In this document: one piece after another, positions 55,140-64,000 of the stretch | How positions within the stretch are numbered: the first letter of the stretch is position 1 | Layout: each line of letters opens with the position of its first letter | Assembly: GCA_009746045.1 (NCBI GenBank) | Contig: RPFO01000779.1 | Coordinates: forward strand, 1-64,000 | DNA length: 64,000 nt | Direction of reading: 5' to 3' | DNA from: Mesostigma viride | Taxonomy: Eukaryota; Streptophyta; Mesostigmatophyceae; Mesostigmatales; Mesostigmataceae | Translations under genes and position numbers: made by a program | The notes under the pieces: generated by a model | Database searches by the model: none | Seen by the model: only the letters and a program-made list of their open reading frames with translations | What the model was told of the DNA's origin: nothing

Positions 55140-55650
55140 ACTCTACCAAATAGAACATGATGGGCCTGAATTTTTGTGGAATGTCTAAAATCATGATGGC
55201 TAAGATGCATGCAAGTTTCCAGCCTCAACAGAGCACATCTTGTACGGAAACTGCACTGAAATGTGATGAAAAATACGAAAAACGTGCATTTTTGGTAACA
55301 TTTGTGAGCAAACTGACATCAAATACCCTCTGATGGTTCTGAATTTTTGTGGAATGTCTAAAATAATGATGGCAAAGATGCATGCAAGTTTCCAGCCTGA
55401 ACTGAGCACATCTTGTATGGAAACTGCCATGGAATGTGATGAAAAATACGAAAAACGTGCATTTTTGGTAACATTTGTGAGCAAACTGACATCAAATACC
55501 CTATGATGGACCTGAATTTTTGTGGGATGTCTAGAATAATGATGTTTAAGATGCCTACAAGTTTCCAGCCTCAACCGAGCACAGCTTGTATGGAAACTGC
55601 AATGAAATGTGATGAAAAATACAAAAAACGCACATTTTTGCTAGCATTTG
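55140..55650. repeat. Three ~178-bp tandem repeats
   Basis: Units starting near 55160, 55340 and 55513 share CTGAATTTTTGTGGAATGTC, AAGTTTCCAGCCT and GAAATGTGATGAAAAATACG. The array lies inside the TIR transposon and is non-coding. Confidence 0.85.
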
Positions 55651-55847
55651 GTGGCATTTTGTTACCAAATGCGGTTGGATGACCATCAGATCTTGTGTAC
55701 AGTCATTAGTCATGAGTATCAACTTACTTGCAAACAGCCAGGTCAAGAACTCTTTATTTGCATATTAGAATGTATTTTTGATCAGGCACTCCGCAAAGGT
55801 GAAAACCATTTGCGTTCAGTACCGGGCCGCGGAAAACGCGGAAAAAC

Positions 55848-55890
55848 GCGATCTGCAAATGAATCCGACCGGAATCGAACTGGGGACCTC
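55848..55890 (-). pseudogene. tRNA-like 3' half
   Basis: On the minus strand CGAGAGGTCCCCAGTTCGAT followed by TCCGGTCGGAT resembles a tRNA T-arm and acceptor end with a B box (AGTTCGATTCC). No matching 5' half, anticodon arm or A box is seen upstream, so it is at most a fragment or a tRNA-derived repeat remnant. Confidence 0.35.
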
Positions 55891-56036
55891 TCGAATAGAA
55901 TGTATTTGTTTATATTAAAATCTGGAAAACTGCTAAAAATAGAAATGCCAAAAATAGGTCAGCTGAGGTCCGGTAAGTCCGGAAAGTTGCAATCCTTCTA
56001 CTGGTGTCCTGAACATGCTACCTACCAAGATCTAGC

Positions 56037-57116
56037 ATGTTTCGACAATATTTGCATCGTACAGGAGTTATAAGGCTGTTTTTTGGCACTTTCAGACCGT
56101 TGTGTGCGGAGCATGACGATGGAACGGGCGTAGCACGGCCAACGGGGGAGGAGACTGAGAGCGCAGTTGATGCGGGGACACCCGTAGGTGATGAAGGGCG
56201 GGGGAATAAGAAATCGCACGTGTACGTCAAGGTTAAGGCCCTGACCGAGAGGGTCAATGCTTTGGAGAACCAACGAAGAATGCCATCCACCCCAGCAAGT
56301 GCTGCACCCAGCTCCAGCACTGGCGTTGGCACGGAGCTTCGCCGGCCCGCTCCGCCTGCCGCGTTGGGGCAACGCGAAAGCTTCAGCGCGGCCCATGGCC
56401 AAGTGACAGGACTGCAACCAGCACACCGTCAACAAGAGCCACGCGCGCGCGCAGTCGCAATGGATGGGCCGAGGCAGCTGGATCGGGAGGGGGAACCGTA
56501 CGGCGAGCACGGTGTGTACGCGCCGTACGACCAAGGAATGCATGCCCAGCCTACTGCCGCTGGCAGGCAAGCGGCCAATGCTTATGTATACCATGCCGGC
56601 ATGTACGATCCACAGCCTGGCGAAGGGTCGGCAGCTGATCCACATCAGCCTTGAGGTCGCGGCACATTGCAACAAACCACCTACGTTGAGAACCCTGAGC
56701 CCGTGCAGCATTACAATGACGGCACTTACCGTTATGCCGCAGCCCCCCCTCTAAGGAGATCTCCAAGGAAGACAAAGCCGAGGCCCCAAATCCCCAAGGC
56801 CGCCGGGGAGCAAGACTGGCAACATCATGATGAGGGAGGAGGTTATGCAGCCAGGGATTCTCATTTCATGGGTCATAGCAATTTTGATGAGCAAGGGACG
56901 TGGGCCTACAACGCCCACGTCCGGGCGGCCCCACAACCTGGCACATGCCCAGGCTCCACCGCGGAAAAGGCCACCCTACTCGCAAGATGTAGACGAGTCG
57001 GGGCAACACGATTATTATGGTTCATATTAGATTGGGCATGTATGGTTTTGATACGGCATTTGCTTGGCACCAGATTCTGCATTAAAGAAAGCTGTATGCA
57101 AATCATTGTCAGGTAA
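56037..57116 (+). pseudogene. Coiled-coil protein of the TIR transposon, one in-frame stop
   Basis: Open frame from ATG 56037 interrupted only by TGA at 56652-56654 and continuing in the same frame to 57116 (about 358 residues if read through). The first part has a short coiled-coil segment (VYVKVKALTERVNALENQ). The rest is rich in Gln, Pro, Ala, Tyr and Gly, with a basic patch RRSPRKTKPRP. This composition fits an accessory DNA-binding protein of a transposon, but that is inference. A single nonsense mutation, or an unrecognised intron, explains the stop. Confidence 0.45.
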
Positions 57117-57354
57117 GTTTAAGCTAATATACATTATTTTATCTTGCATTTGATATTAAAGAGGCAGAGAGACACAGTTGGCAGATGCAAGTTTGCTAGG
57201 CCATGTAATAGGGATTATTGGTCATCCATCATATTCATAAATTTTCTTTTATTTATACATGGTTGCATAATACATTAATGTTGCGTTAATACTTTGTGGC
57301 ACTAAACAACAAAATCATGAAATGCTAGTGCTATCGTGTCATATTGTCACTATC

Positions 57355-58205
57355 ATGCTGTCACGGTGTCACAATGTCACGATGTCACGGTGTCACAATG
57401 TCACCTCATGTTAATCAGTGCTTCTGGGCAATGTAATATCATTGTTGCAACCCCATGGGCGCCACATTACCTTGTGACACCATACAAAATCGTAAAATAC
57501 TAGCGTTATGGTGCCATCGTGTCACGGTGTCACGGTGTCACGGTGTCACGGTGTCACGGTGTCACAATGTCACCTCATGTTAATCAGTGCTTCTGGGCAA
57601 TGTAATATCATTGTTGCAACCCCATGGGCGCCACATTACCTTGTGACACCATACAAAATCGTAAAATACTAGCGTTATGGTGCCATCGTGTCACGGTGTC
57701 ACGGTGTCACGGTGTCACGGTGTCACAATGTCACCTCATGTTAATCAGTGCTTCTGGGCAATGTAATATCATTGTTGCAACCCCATGGGCGCCACATTAC
57801 CTTGTGACACCATACAAAATCGTAAAATACTAGCGTTATGTACGTGCCATCGTGTCACGGTGTCACGGTGTCACGGTGTCACGGTGTCACGGTGTCACAA
57901 TGTCACCTCATGTTAATCAGTGCTTCTGGGCAATGTAATATCATTGTTGCAACCCCATGGGCGCCACATTACCTTGTGACACCATACAAAATCGTAAAAT
58001 ACTAGCGTTATGGTGCCATCGTGTCACGGTGTCACAATGTCACCTCATGTTAATCAGTGCTTCTGGGCAATGTAATATCATTGTTGCAACCCCATGGGCG
58101 CCACATTACCTTGTGACACCATACAAAATCGTAAAATACTAGCGTTATGGTGTCACGGTGTCACGGTGTCACGGTGTCACGGTGTCACGGTGTCACGGTG
58201 TCACA
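57355..58205. repeat. Right subterminal array: 135-bp core plus (GGTGTCAC)n
   Basis: Five copies of a ~135-bp core (starting at about 57402, 57571, 57732, 57903 and 58041), separated by one to six GGTGTCAC octamers. The core contains CTCATGTTAATCAGTGCTTC and GCGCCACATTACCTTGTGAC. Copy spacing (138-172 bp) varies with octamer number. It lies 115-960 bp from the right end of the TIR transposon. Confidence 0.9.
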
Positions 58206-59114
58206 ACATGTTGGGACAATAACCTACATGCTTTGGACTTACGAGAGGCCCTAAATAACAAAGTTTGAAAAATCTCAATTTGTAGTAGTGTTCTAGTACA
58301 AATCCAGACGAGCTTAGGGAGCACCCACGGACGGTGTTGGGAAAAGACGCTTGGCCACTGCTGTGTCCGAGCCTTTCTAGGTCTCACCATTGCTGCCAGG
58401 CCTTGCACGCCTTGGCAGGTCCGCCACTGTCAATTTCCTTGGTTGCATCAATCCAGGACGTCTGTCCTTCCATGAATGACAGTAACGCTCTGGATTTATC
58501 CGTCATGACAAGTACCCGTCCATCCCAGGCCTGCAGGACTGCCAGTCCTGAAGTCCTGTGACATTCTTGGTACCATCAACCAATATTGACCACAGTACCT
58601 CCTAGTGACAGTCGGTCCTGTGACACGTAACGTGTGATGGTTCACCCAACACTGCCACGTGCCCTGTCCCTCACGTGTCCTTAGTCCTGGTACTGCTGTA
58701 GCGTCCGGCGGCATGTACTTCGGGACTTGATAACTCTCAAGTTCCTTGTCCAAATGAGGCGTTTAGCACGGCGTTGGAAAGGCCACTTCAGGTATGATAT
58801 GCTTAGCATATTGCATCACCAATATGCTAACTGGACCCCCCCTGCCGATGGTAAAGAAAAAGAGCCCGCGACATTATAGATCGCAACTATCCCACCATAA
58901 ATTAGAACCAGTAACTAATTTTCTCCAAGAATCGAGCATTTTTTCTGCTTTCCGCGAGCCAGATTTGTCACGTTTCGTCTAAAAGCAGTCGCCATGGCCA
59001 CTTCCGCAAGGGGTGCGCGCACCGTGCACCCACTTTTCACGGTACGGAGGGTACCGCGGAATTTTTTTGGCGCGGAAAATATTCGCCGCGCCGAGTCCCC
59101 TTAAGGGGACCTGT

Positions 59115-59797
59115 CTGGCGTGCTTCCCGTATATTTGCAAGCACACGCACTAGTCGCTTCCCCACGGGTTTCCACGCGGGATGGGGTCAGGATATGCCGC
59201 CCTGGCTGGCCAAGCCGCTGGGGGCCGGCCAGACCTAGGTCGGTGTCTACCTGGCTGCCAGCCAGGTAGACACCGGTGCAAGCAAGATGTCCTATACGAA
59301 TGCATGCTATCCTACGCTGTCTAATCTCGTCCGAAATGCGAGGCATGCCCTGGTACAAAGATTCTAAAGACATTTGCGTGGAAAACCCTACATTCAGGGC
59401 CTGTCATAGTGACCGTGCCGTCTAGCTTGGCCGCCAGTGTGTCCGTGAGCGTCTATGGGCCTCGGCGCCATCGGTGAGCACCGTGAGGACCAGGACCTTG
59501 AGGAGCATGCGCTTGCGGTGCTCGCCGAGGGCCTTCGATTGCCAGTAGATTTTGAGCGAGCGATGCCTAGCCCAGGCCAGGCCGATGCGGGGGTCCACAT
59601 CGTCGGCGGTGTCCGCGGGGAGCATGCTCCCCAGCAGTTTGAAGTGATCACGAAACGGCCGGGACCTCCGTCCCGTCTTGAGCAGCCGCGGTAGCGGCGG
59701 GCGACTGGAACCCCCAATCACCATCGCCTCAGTTTTGACACTAATCTCCAGCCCCACCGCCCTCGCCTCCAAGCCCAGACAGTCCAGCCACACTATA
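59115..59797 (-). mobile_element. LINE reverse transcriptase fragment, interrupted
   Basis: The minus strand encodes WLDCLGLEARAVGLEISVKT and FKLLGSMLPADTADDVDPRI, which align with the C-terminal half of the protein at 41515-42861; frameshifts follow. Similarity stops at about 59797 (CCAGCCACAC), where other DNA begins. The rest of the LINE is not seen to the right. Confidence 0.75.
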
Positions 59798-60299
59798 CTT
59801 TTCGTCCGAGGGTGGTAAAAAGCATCCGAGGCGTAAATTACGAGGTCTTATCTTACTACCTAGATCCGAGGCGTGAGATCCAACGCCGTAATCATTACGA
59901 CGTAGGATGATAGGTAGTAATTTTACTAGCCGTAAGTAAAAGTAACGTTACGACTGCACATCTTTGGTAGTACATTACCGACAGAGTAAATTACCGCGAC
60001 GGGTCTTGGTTGGTAATCTACCACCTGTAGATTAGGTGCCAGTGATCCGATGCTGTAAGATACGTTTCAGTAAGTTACTTCGGGGATCTTTGCCTGTACA
60101 CACGGCCAGATGGATAATTATATTGTAATGGAGAAGTGGGAGAACGTGCGTGTCTATTAGCAAATGCAGCGAAATATAAAAATGTAGTTATCAGCCTTTT
60201 TCGCCTATTCAGCAGTTGTCGTTGTCGGCCGTTGTCATTAAGCGGCTATAGATTATGTGTGCTGGGGCCGGTGAAAAGACGCTAGCAAAGTTCGTCTGA
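59798..60299. other. A/T-rich segment next to the LINE break
   Basis: Contains repeated CCGAGGCGT and TACGACGTAGG-type words and many GTAA/TTAC pairs, but no gene. It may be the end of the element that carries the following broken gene. Confidence 0.4.
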
Positions 60300-61410
60300 A
60301 TGGCGTCCAATAGAGGGGATTTTATTCTTAGTGGATTGTTGGACGAGGAGAAGGCGAGGTTGCTGGCGGAGAATGCGAAAGAGCAGAGGGAAGCAGCGGA
60401 AGCCGTGCGTGGAAGATGAGGTAACGGGATGGAGTGTGGGCCCTGGCTTCTGGTTATGAAATGATGGCGGTTGCAGGCCAGCCGTGCTCGCTGGTAATGG
60501 GTGCGTGGTGTTGAAATCCAAGTTCTGCGCGTATTCTGTTTTTTGGTCAATGATTGAAGGGATGTCGCCTTGTTTTATTTTTGTGCATCTGCGTCCCGTC
60601 GTGACTGCCTCGTCATGGACGCCCAGGGGTAGAAGTTCGAACGAGGGAATGATTTTTCAAACGCCTGGATATGTTATGATAGTACGAATAAATGGTAATG
60701 GGTAGAGGCGGCCAAAATTTTGTTGGAAGTGTGCCAACGCCGCACATACGACTTGAACAACCCTAGGTATCTTAGGAAAAGGAAACACGGATACGTCGGA
60801 GTGGAGGAAGAGGAAGACGATGACGATGGTGAAGACGGAGAGGTTTACAATGGAGGCCTTGAGAATGGGGAGACATTGAAGCAGGAGAGCAGGGTAGCGG
60901 TGAGTGGCCCGTCATGAATTACATTGTGGTTGCAGTTGTTAGCGAGGCGTGTTGATTGCTTCTTGCCGCGGGTAATCGCTAGCGTGCATAACCTTCTTTT
61001 TTCAACAGGTGTTCTGGTGCATTGACTGCCGCAAAGCAATTAATGGGACTGATTATGTGCCTATGATGCCGTTTGGGAATCATACATTGCCAACATTTCG
61101 TGTTTAGAAGGCGCGCCTTCAGAAGCATATTCAGCACCGCACGAGCCAGGTGCTGAAGGCGTGCTTGGAGAGGAAGGGGTATAAAGTGCGCATGACCGCA
61201 TCGAAGAAGAAGAAGCAGCAGGAATCGGGCAAGACCATGATAACCGAGCCAGGATTGGCTTTCGTGCATGCAGTACATGGTGCGGCGCAGGCAGTGAATG
61301 CTGCATCGATTGCAGCGGTGCAGCCTGTGGCCATGGCGGTGCAGGGCGCGGGTCCTGAAGTGTGGGCGTTGGCGAAGCAGATTCACGATGCTGTCATGGC
61401 CACGTTGTGA
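60300..61410 (+). pseudogene. Broken zinc-finger (BED-like) gene
   Basis: A possible first exon at 60300-60419 (MASNRGDFILSGLLDEEKARL, Glu/Ala/Lys-rich) ends in TGA directly before a GAG|GTAACG donor. A second exon (about 60706-60899, acidic EEEEDDDDGEDGE) joins in phase 0 across a GTGAGT..CAACAG intron to 61009. The next exon reads WCIDCRKAI, then RLQKHIQH, a C-x2-C..H-x2-H arrangement similar to BED fingers of hAT-type elements, but a TAG at 61105-61107 interrupts it. The frame then stays open to 61410. Two stops in an otherwise spliceable gene indicate decay. Confidence 0.4.
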
Positions 61411-62334
61411 AGCCAAGGAATGGGTGTTGGTTCCAGTCAGGTGCCTCGCCCGGAGGAAGCTTTTCTGCTGTAAGCAGAGGTGCGGCATCAAGCATTTGCA
61501 ATCGCCATGAGAGCAGTGGAGATGTCTGCGGCATTGGGAGATCTGCAGACAATTGCAGGAGGACATTGTGCGGTACGCTTGTAGGGTGTATGCTGTGTTG
61601 TTCCGCTCGCTAATGGACATGTGCCCCTGTAACCTCTTCCAGGCTACTATCTCCTATACACCTCTTCAGGCTTGAAAAGTAAATTGCTGTACGGTTCACA
61701 ATTGGCATGGCTTGACATGCACGCGTCCTTGACTGTGGTGTGCATGGGTTTGGGGTTTAGCGGTTTACATCAGACTCAGCTGTGTATCTGCTTAATCAGC
61801 CGACGTGTCACATGGGGACAGCAACGGCGCTGGGATGCAGCCCGGTGTGAATGCGAGTAAATTACGCGCTGTCATGCATGACGGATGGGGCGTGGAAGCC
61901 ACGACCCACGTTTTTGTGTGTGCACGGGGGGGCTAGGGTGCCAGTCCTTGTGTTGCTGCCATCCATATGGGCATGGATATGCGGGAAGCTTTCCCCGTAC
62001 CCATACTTAATGATGCATGGACTGGTTGTGTCAGCCAAGGGTTTAGCTGTCGTGGGTTTGCTGACTGATCATGGCAGGCTGCTAGGCTGGTGCTAGAACA
62101 GCCATAGCGCGGTTACTGCTATGTCTTGCCCGTGCTAACTGATGCTGCAGCCATGCGTGGAGCGCGAATCGTCCCGTGAGGAGAAGGAGGAGGCGGGGCC
62201 GGTGCACCCACGGGCAGGGCCGGAGAAGAAGGAGGCGGAGCACCCAGTGTGGGAGAAGGAGAAGGCGGGGAAGCACTGAAGCTCCACCCCATGTCAGGCC
62301 TCTAGTATAGGTGCCAGTTAACTAAACCCATGCA
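61411..62334. other. Mostly non-coding; possible last exon at 62152-62279
   Basis: At 62152 a GATGCTGCAG acceptor precedes an open Lys/Glu-rich segment (VERESSREEKEEAGPVHP) ending in TGA at 62279. It could be the last exon of the preceding broken gene. Nothing else is recognised. Confidence 0.3.
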
Positions 62335-62440
62335 CGTGCAGGTTGTAGCTCAGAATGTATTAAAAATCATATGCCCCTTTGCAGGTATATATGTGTAACA
62401 GTGACTCCCAACGGATATATGTTCCTAATTTATTAGATTC
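62335..62440 (+). mobile_element. S1 3' fragment
   Basis: GTTGTAGCTCAGAATGTATT, CATATGCCCCTTT, ACTCCCAACGGAT and ATGTTCCTAATT match the 3' end of the S1 family. It is truncated at the 5' side. Confidence 0.7.
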
Positions 62441-62544
62441 TTACTGAATAATTGTTGTCTTTATGAACCCATGAAGAGCAAAGCCCGGTGGGGAGTACAT
62501 GTAACGCATTACCACGAGAAGGGGTCCCCACACCGAACTTCTTC

Positions 62545-62800
62545 GCTCTCTGTTCCTATGCAGAACAAGAAGAGGTGGATGACCAATGTCCCGGCTCACA
62601 CGCCAGCCCCTGTGGGCAAGCCCCCTCCCCCAAAGCGGAAGGGGCGCTTTGGGGAGAAGTGTAGTTAGGATTTTGTAGACTAGATAGGTTAGAGTTACCT
62701 TATTTCGATGTCGCGGCTTGGTCACCCACCTCCACCCATTCAGCAAGGAATATGTGCTACATGATCTCCCAACGGAGGCATGTTATAATTTTATTTGATT
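62545..62800 (+). mobile_element. LINE-type 3' segment, plus orientation
   Basis: Encodes AHTPAPVGKPPPPKRKGRF, ends in TAG at 62668, and is followed by a CCACCTCCACCC stretch and the tail ATATGTGCTACATGATCTCC-CAACGGAG. This is the same C-terminus and tail seen degenerate at 39.8-40.1 kb and 42.9 kb, on the opposite strand here. Confidence 0.7.
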
Positions 62801-63382
62801 AGTGTCTTGGGGCATGATGCAGATGAGATTTGTAACTTCCGTGTAATTATGTTTCTAAAGAGATTAGCATAGTACTATAAACATGCCCATGCGCATGACA
62901 CGCAAGTACTTACTTACTTCCACCAGACCTGGCAATAAACAAGCATTTGATGGGATGGACCCAGCGATACATAATGGCGTGCATGCATGAAAAATATACA
63001 CTATGCATGGCCCAATGGGCATGCATTAAAGTAATTAGCAATGATAGCCGAGTACCTATCTCATCCCATGTGGCGTCAGTCACAGACGACCTGAAAATAA
63101 TACAGTAGACATAACTGAAAGCTCTTGTCAAAAGATATTGGCACTGTCAATAGGTGGTAACAACAAACCACGACAGGCCAAGGGAAAGGCCGACATGAGA
63201 GCACTGAAGCTAAACCGGCAGGCCGGGCCACAATTAACCCTCCAGCCCGAAAGTGCCACTGCATCATGTAAGACAAGCCTGAGATATGGACCAAGTCTCC
63301 CCCCACAAGAAATGTCCCACAGGTAACAACCACCAGCAACTCGATCACAGCTGACTGAAACGCATCCACAAAGACTGGTGTT
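62801..63382. other. Nothing recognised
   Basis: No credible gene or repeat; a TACTTACTTACTT microsatellite occurs near 62908-62920. Confidence 0.4.
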
Positions 63383-64000
63383 CTAGATACGAGTAACCAC
63401 TTTCACGCCCATGAGGGTCGGGACGGCACTCCGACTGATAGTGTAGAGCCACCGGCCACACTCGCCCAGAAAGCGTCCTGCCTGCCCATACGTGTTCTGG
63501 GTAGACCGCCCAAATCGATTGCCGTCGCGCATGCACGTTGTCCGTGCCTCCTCAACCAGGTGCGACCCTCTTCCACGCAGCAGCCGCAACGTGCAGGGCT
63601 CCTGCAACCGCTCTTTAAGGACGTTGGTAGCCGCTGGGTGCGTCAACAAGACGGCGCCGGCGAGAACCACGGGATCAAGTGTAGGCATGGACTCCAGCAA
63701 AGTTGCCCACCCTGCACGATCCCAATAGTCCCTAGTATGCCCCGTGGACTCCCACCCCTCTCCCCAAGCCTGGCAGCTGGTGAAGACCACAATGCTGTAC
63801 AGACCCCACATGATCGGCGACTGCCATACGTGGTTCCACTCTGCCACGAGCTGCCTCTCCATTTCCTCTGGGGGCAGCAGGTCGTGGCCGCGCCTTTCGT
63901 CTTCATGTTGCCGCCACTGGGCAACGTATTCCATGCTCCACTGACTGCCCAGGTCTGCGGGAATGTCGCGAAGCGAGAACAAGTTCCCCAGGCAGGTGGG
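63383..64000 (-). CDS. Unknown protein, runs off the window
   Basis: An open frame of at least 199 codons on the minus strand, ending at TAG 63383; it may extend beyond the right edge. The protein has several Trp residues (SQWSMEYVAQWRQHEDERR, WNHVWQSPIMWGLY). Near the end is STQNTYGQAGRFLGECGRWL, which faintly recalls the N-terminal helical part of tyrosine recombinases, but no catalytic domain follows. It may be an exon of a larger gene or a mobile-element remnant. Confidence 0.4.
   Translation of the reverse strand, partial: PTCLGNLFSLRDIPADLGSQWSMEYVAQWRQHEDERRGHDLLPPEEMERQLVAEWNHVWQSPIMWGLYSIVVFTSCQAWGEGWESTGHTRDYWDRAGWATLLESMPTLDPVVLAGAVLLTHPAATNVLKERLQEPCTLRLLRGRGSHLVEEARTTCMRDGNRFGRSTQNTYGQAGRFLGECGRWLYTISRSAVPTLMGVKVVTRI

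Larger units (their letters stand above)
51080..58319. mobile_element. 7240-bp TIR transposon, CACTA/EnSpm-like
   Basis: Perfect 32-bp terminal inverted repeats: the left end begins CCCTAAGCTCGTCTGGATTT (51080) and the right end is its complement up to 58319. The target AGC is duplicated (51077-51079 and 58320-58322). Comparison with the intact LTR at 47249 confirms this is an insertion. Arrays of the octamer GGTGTCAC lie near both ends in opposite orientation. Three-base target duplications and subterminal repeats are traits of CACTA/EnSpm elements, but the termini read CCCTA instead of CACTA. No complete DDE transposase was recognised, so it may be defective. Confidence 0.85.
47119..58832 (-). 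mobile_element. Copia-like LTR retrotransposon, non-autonomous, with nested insertion
   Basis: Two long terminal repeats of about 644 bp: one at 47119-47762, the other split into 50945-51079 and 58323-58832 by a 7.2-kb transposon. I saw only one indel between them (near 47645 and 58713), so the insertion looks young. The 5-bp sequence GGACC flanks both ends (47114-47118 and 58833-58837). A purine-rich AAGAAAGGG precedes the 3' LTR on the minus strand. LTR ends read AGTTAG..CTAAAT rather than TG..CA. The internal part is only about 3.2 kb and lacks protease, integrase and reverse transcriptase, so the element needs help in trans. Confidence 0.88.

Noticed and set aside
57355..58205. CRISPR-like alternation of short repeats and spacers
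   Set aside because: The 'spacers' are the same 135-bp core repeated five times and the short repeat varies in number; this is a subterminal transposon array in a eukaryote.

Overview
This window is nuclear DNA from a photosynthetic eukaryote, most likely an alga; the exact lineage cannot be fixed from sequence alone. The evidence is a bacterial-type IF-2 with a plastid-targeting-like N-terminus, a base-exchange phosphatidylserine synthase in 12 exons, GT-AG introns packed with satellites, and LINE, copia-like and CACTA-like transposons. No bacterial operons, rRNA genes or intact tRNA genes were seen.

Layout. 1-1410 is polypyrimidine low-complexity DNA. 1464-12618 is a compact plus-strand cluster of unrecognised genes: a MYND-finger protein, two proteins sharing one C-x4-C-x10-C-x2-H module, small ORFs, and a long multi-exon gene (5612-12618). 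The cluster carries about 21 copies of a 20-bp semi-palindromic motif (GTTGCGMC-N4-GKCGTTTCT), all outside the reading frames I accept. This cluster is the best candidate for an undescribed system. 13530-24289 (minus) is a complete phosphatidylserine synthase gene whose 12 exons I assembled by conserved protein sequence and matching intron phase. 25216-28176 (plus) is an intronless organellar IF-2. 31626-32327 (minus) is a GNAT acetyltransferase. 33110-38280 (plus) is a complete four-exon universal stress protein gene whose second intron holds a 1.6-kb G-rich minisatellite.

From 38.7 kb onward mobile DNA dominates: a SINE-like family, truncated LINE copies including a reverse transcriptase with intact catalytic motifs (41515-42861), and a nested pair. 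The nested pair is a copia-like LTR element (47119-58832, 5-bp target duplication GGACC) whose 5' LTR is interrupted by a 7240-bp TIR transposon (51080-58319, 3-bp target duplication AGC, subterminal octamer arrays). 58.9-64 kb holds another LINE fragment, a broken BED-finger-like gene and the end of an unknown gene running off the window.

The housekeeping genes are not a functional pathway together: lipid synthesis, organelle translation, acetylation and stress response are simply neighbours. PSS and IF-2 diverge from one 0.9-kb spacer; GNAT and USP diverge from another. A recurring theme is tandem duplication inside introns: three introns of the 5' cluster and PSS intron 7 carry tandem arrays that begin at or next to the 5' splice site, and in two of them the donor site itself is copied.
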